Below, one piece after another: positions 15,355 to 18,020 of a stretch of DNA of 18,020 bases. The notes under the pieces were generated by a model that was not told the DNA's origin, did not search any database, and saw nothing but the letters and a program-made list of their open reading frames with translations. A program made the translations under genes and the position numbers. The stretch spans positions 1 to 18,020 of the forward strand of contig MIQB01000041.1 of NCBI GenBank assembly GCA_002890585.1, given 5' to 3'. The stretch's first letter is position 1. Every line of letters starts with the position of its first letter. Source of the stretch: Tannerella sp. oral taxon 808. Lineage in GTDB: Bacteria; Bacteroidota; Bacteroidia; Bacteroidales; Tannerellaceae.

Positions 15355-16500
15355 CTACGATTCCTCCCAATCATACTCGAGGTCGGCGTCTGTGTCGGTG
15401 TTTTCTTCTTCCTCCTCGGGCGGGATGTCCCACGCGTCGTCATCATCGGCGGACAGGAGGCTCATGTCCATGTCGCGGTGGACGATGGCGTCGGCGTCGT
15501 GGAAGGTTTCACGGTTCAATTCGTGCCAAAGCAGATCTTTCAGCTCCGTGATGCCCTGCCCCGTGACGGACGAAATGAAACGGTAGGGGAGGTCATCGGG
15601 CAGGTCGGCCGCGAGCGCCTCGGTCAGCTCCTCGTCCAAGAGGTCGCTTTTGGTGATGGCCAACACGCGACTCTTGCTCATCAGCTCCGGGTTGTAACGC
15701 TCCAATTCGCCAAGCAAGATCTCGTACTCCTTACGAATATCGTCGGCATCGGCGGGCACCATGAAGAGCAGCAAGGCGTTTCGCTCGATGTGGCGCAAGA
15801 AGCGCAGCCCGAGGCCGCGCCCCTCGCTGGCGCCCTCGATGATGCCGGGGATGTCGGCCATGACAAACGAGCGGTTGTCGCGCCAACTGACGATGCCGAG
15901 GTTCGGCTCCAATGTGGTGAAGGGGTAGTCTGCGATCTTCGGTTTGGCGGCCGATACGACCGATAGCAAGGTCGATTTGCCGGCGTTGGGGAACCCGACG
16001 AGCCCCACATCGGCCAAGAGTTTCAGTTGCAGCACCACCTTACGCTCCTGGGCTGGTTCGCCCGGTTGCGCATAGCGCGGTGCTTGATTGGTGGCCGTCT
16101 TGAAGTGTGTGTTGCCCGCGCCGCCGCGTCCACCCTTGAGGAGCATCACCTGCTGCCCGTCCGTAGTAACGTCGCAGAGGTATTCGCCCGTGTCGGCATC
16201 GAAGGCTACCGTGCCGCAGGGCACCTCGATGATGCGGTCTTCACCGTCGCGACCCGTGCTGCGTTTGGCGCCGCCGCTGCGACCGGAGGTGGCCACCACA
16301 TGGCGCTCAAACTTCAGGTGTAGTAGCGTCCAATAGTTGCGATTGGCGCGCAGGTAAACGTGCCCTCCACGTCCACCGTCGCCACCGTCGGGGCCTCCGC
16401 GCGGGATGAACTTCTCGCGTCGGAAGTGGGCCGATCCGGCTCCGCCCTTCCCTGAGCGACAGTAAATCTTTACGTAGTCAACGAAATTCGATTCAGCCAT
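15355..16500 (-). CDS. obg: Obg family GTPase (ribosome assembly / stress)
   Basis: A 381-residue Obg/CgtA GTPase that acts in large ribosomal subunit maturation and links it to (p)ppGpp. The glycine-rich Obg fold (about 1-158) has FRREKFIPRGGPDGGDGGRG and GGRGGAGNTHF. The G domain has G1 GFPNAGKST (169-177), the switch stretch DYPFTTLEPNLG, G3 DIPGIIEGA (216 on), G4 TKSD (283-286) and a G5-like SSVTGQG. The C-terminal 40 residues are strongly acidic (for example PPEEEEENTDTDADLEYDWE), in place of a folded OCT domain. It follows adk by 20 bases and ends the operon before a good terminator. Confidence 0.97.
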   Translation of the reverse strand: MAESNFVDYVKIYCRSGKGGAGSAHFRREKFIPRGGPDGGDGGRGGHVYLRANRNYWTLLHLKFERHVVATSGRSGGAKRSTGRDGEDRIIEVPCGTVAFDADTGEYLCDVTTDGQQVMLLKGGRGGAGNTHFKTATNQAPRYAQPGEPAQERKVVLQLKLLADVGLVGFPNAGKSTLLSVVSAAKPKIADYPFTTLEPNLGIVSWRDNRSFVMADIPGIIEGASEGRGLGLRFLRHIERNALLLFMVPADADDIRKEYEILLGELERYNPELMSKSRVLAITKSDLLDEELTEALAADLPDDLPYRFISSVTGQGITELKDLLWHELNRETFHDADAIVHRDMDMSLLSADDDDAWDIPPEEEEENTDTDADLEYDWEES

Positions 16501-16520
16501 CTGGAGGAGGTGGGGGCGTG

Positions 16521-17099
16521 TTATCTGTCCTTAACGCGATCGATGGCCTCAGTGATGCGCTCGAAGATCTCCTCGATCTGCCCGATCCCCTTGATGGGGA
16601 CGTGCTTCCCTTCACCTATATAATAGGTAGCTAAGGGGGCCGTCTGCGTGTGATAGACGTCGAGCCGCGCCTTGATGGTCTCTGGGTTGTCGTCTGATCG
16701 GCCGGAGATTTTGCCGCGTTCTAAGAGTCGCTCCACTAATTCCTCGTCCCCCACTTGCAGGTCGAGCAGGATGTGGATGTCTGTGCCGCGCTCATTGAGC
16801 ATGGTTTTCAGGGCCTCGGCTTGCTTGAGGGTGCGGGGGAAGCCGTCGAAGATGACGCCCTTCGAGCCCTTCTTGTCATCCAAGAAATCAGCAATTATGC
16901 CCACGATCACATCGTCTGGCACCAATTGCCCACGGTCGATATAATCCTTGGCCTTTTTTCCCAGCTCTCGGCCTTCGCTGATGGCGCGTCGCAGCATGTC
17001 GCCCGTGGAGATATAGTCGAAGCCGTAGCGCTCAATGATCTTTTTGCTTTGTGTCCCTTTGCCTGAGCCGGGTGCACCGAATATTACGATATTAAACAT
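16521..17099 (-). CDS. adk: Adenylate kinase
   Basis: A 192-residue enzyme that interconverts ATP + AMP and 2 ADP. It has the P-loop GAPGSGKGTQ (8-17), the AMP-binding STGDMLRRAI, the GFPRTLKQAEAL signature and RGKISGRSDDNPETIKARL. The length and the missing zinc-type LID insertion place it in the short-form group common in Bacteroidota. It lies between hpt and obg: 83 bases after hpt, a gap holding a GTAGGGGC word, and 20 before obg. The pairing with hpt makes sense for purine nucleotide balance. Confidence 0.97.
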   Translation of the reverse strand: MFNIVIFGAPGSGKGTQSKKIIERYGFDYISTGDMLRRAISEGRELGKKAKDYIDRGQLVPDDVIVGIIADFLDDKKGSKGVIFDGFPRTLKQAEALKTMLNERGTDIHILLDLQVGDEELVERLLERGKISGRSDDNPETIKARLDVYHTQTAPLATYYIGEGKHVPIKGIGQIEEIFERITEAIDRVKDR

Positions 17100-17182
17100 G
17101 TGACAATAGTGTGTAGTTAGAAGTAGTTATAGGGTAGTCGGAATTTGTAGGGGCGGGTTTATCTGCACCAATCCGGTTGCGT

Positions 17183-17743
17183 TCATTGCTGTGTGTCGGT
17201 CGTCTCTTCTACGATTTTATAGATGTCGCGCGCGGATCGTCCGCGGCCGTCGTAATCGAGTCCGAAGCCGACGATGAAGTCGTTGTCGATCTCCATGCCC
17301 ACGTAATCGGGTCGGAGGTCGCATTGCAGCGAGCCGGGCTTGAGGAGCATGGTGGCCAATCGCACATCGCGGACGCCCTCTTGGCGCAGCCGGTTGGTGA
17401 CGTATTGCATGGTCAGCCCTGTGTCGATGATGTCTTCCAGCAGGATGACGGGGCGCCCCTTGGCTTCGCCACGGATGGGCAGCAGCTCGCGGACGATGCC
17501 GTCGGACTTTGTGCCGTGATAAGAGGAGTAGGCTGCAAACGTCAGCTCGCAGTCGGGTGAGAGCCTGCTCACCAATTCGGATACAAACATGAATGCGCCG
17601 TTGAGGATGCCCACGTAGAGCGGGTCTTTGCCTTCCATATCTCGGCGTATCTCCCTGGCCATGCGTTCAATGGCCGCTAAGATTTCCCGTTCGGGGATGT
17701 AAAGCTCGAAGGCTTTGTCTTTTAGCCGTAACTGTTTATTCAT
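17183..17743 (-). CDS. hpt: Hypoxanthine phosphoribosyltransferase
   Basis: A 186-residue type I phosphoribosyltransferase for purine salvage, joining hypoxanthine (and usually guanine) to PRPP. It has YVGILNGAFMF, the flexible loop SSYHGTKSDGIV, the PRPP-binding VILLEDIIDTGLTM and the C-terminal DYVGMEIDNDFIVGFGLDY. The frame is open to a Met at 17794, but the 17 extra residues span the promoter box at 17774-17764. The start MNKQLRLKDKAFELYI at 17743 fits the family length, so I prefer it. It is the first gene of hpt-adk-obg. Confidence 0.95.
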   Translation of the reverse strand: MNKQLRLKDKAFELYIPEREILAAIERMAREIRRDMEGKDPLYVGILNGAFMFVSELVSRLSPDCELTFAAYSSYHGTKSDGIVRELLPIRGEAKGRPVILLEDIIDTGLTMQYVTNRLRQEGVRDVRLATMLLKPGSLQCDLRPDYVGMEIDNDFIVGFGLDYDGRGRSARDIYKIVEETTDTQQ

Positions 17744-17763
17744 CACATATTCGGGTGTTAGGC

Positions 17764-17774
17764 GGGCAAAGATA
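17764..17774 (-). promoter_or_regulatory. Candidate -7 promoter box of hpt-adk-obg
   Basis: Minus-strand TATCTTTGCCC is a full match to TAnnTTTG with the local GCCC extension. It lies 20 bases before the ATG at 17743 and inside the longer reading frame from 17794. It therefore supports the shorter start. No clear -33 TTG is visible. Confidence 0.6.
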
Positions 17775-17808
17775 GACGATAATCCAAGCGGCATTTTTTG
17801 ATTTGTTA

Positions 17809-17836
17809 GTAGGGGCGCAGCTTTCTAATGTGCGCC
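17809..17836. repeat. GTAGGGGC element with a small dyad
   Basis: GTAGGGGC (17809-17816) begins a stretch where GGCGCA (17814-17819) can pair with TGCGCC (17831-17836). It is one of four intergenic copies of the word in this window, all on the plus strand. Confidence 0.4.
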
Positions 17837-17935
17837 GTTTCGGTGCGGCGGCCAGACGCTGAGAGATCCACCCCAATCGATGCGTTCCCCCCTATGGGTA
17901 CAAAAAATTGCAACGGACAAATCGTTTTGAGAAGT

Positions 17936-18020
17936 GTTTGCGGGGCGCCCCGCAAACGCTAAAACTGAGAATTTGATGCTTGCGGGGCGCCCCGCAAACG
18001 CTAAAACTGAGAATTTGATG
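17936..18020. repeat. 42-bp tandem repeat with a long perfect palindrome, cut by the window end
   Basis: Two units, 17937-17978 and 17979-18020, are identical except for their first base, and the second runs to the last base of the window, so more copies may follow. Each unit carries a palindrome centred on GGGGC|GCCCC. In the first it is a perfect 22-base dyad with half-site GTTTGCGGGGC (17936-17946); in the second it is 18 bases. An AT-rich spacer (GCTAAAACTGAGAATTTGATG) of about 20 bases separates the dyads. No ORF or T-run is seen. Confidence 0.92.

Noticed and set aside
15508..15523. parS site in the obg coding region (GGTTTCACGG)
   Set aside because: Only the left half of the known TGTTTCACGTGAAACA palindrome is matched; the right half is not complementary.
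17744..17794. Longer hpt start
   Set aside because: The -7 box TATCTTTGCCC lies inside it, and the shorter start gives the usual family length.

Overview
The window is a piece of a GC-rich Bacteroidota chromosome. Four things point there: -7 promoter boxes of the TAnnTTTG type, a parA-parB-DUF5683-lytic transglycosylase-rel gene order, a remnant of a Bacteroides-type conjugative element coupling protein, and Bacteroidota-like protein sequences. A Tannerella-like or other Porphyromonadaceae-type member of the Bacteroidales is my best guess, but no species marker is present.

Layout on the plus strand. Positions 1-310 hold eight 40-bp tandem units that each look like an intrinsic terminator. 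Then comes pgk (423-1685), followed by a signalling cluster (1800-4507): a stand-alone LytTR regulator, an FHA/two-TM/zinc-ribbon protein with a +1 frameshift, a 73-aa very acidic protein, a zinc-ribbon/FHA protein and a PP2C phosphatase, closed by a terminator. A decayed 4Fe-4S (NapH/NosR-like) gene follows at 4558-4817, then a 42-bp tandem array (4931-5157), cobyrinate a,c-diamide synthase (5225-6529), a roughly 300-bp gene-poor stretch, a UDP-glucuronate decarboxylase-like SDR (6840-7793) and a 31-codon ORF. A strong hairpin ends this half.

Layout on the minus strand, read right to left. hpt-adk-obg (17743 to 15355) has its own promoter and a good terminator. Next is an internal scrap of a mobC/TraG-type coupling protein (15248-14796), the scar of an integrative conjugative element. 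Then come parA-parB-DUF5683-mltD-rel (14454 to 8151), a tightly packed operon linking chromosome partition, envelope and stringent response genes. The window ends in a third tandem array (17936-18020), also 42 bp, which continues beyond the edge.

The genes are mostly housekeeping: glycolysis, purine salvage, nucleotide balance, ribosome-assembly GTPase, segregation, cell wall and (p)ppGpp. The unusual content is the FHA/PP2C module without a visible kinase, three intergenic arrays with 40-42-bp units built around dyads, a recurrent TAnnTTTGCCC promoter motif, and a histone-like basic tail on the lytic transglycosylase. All calls are from reading the sequence; no database search was run.
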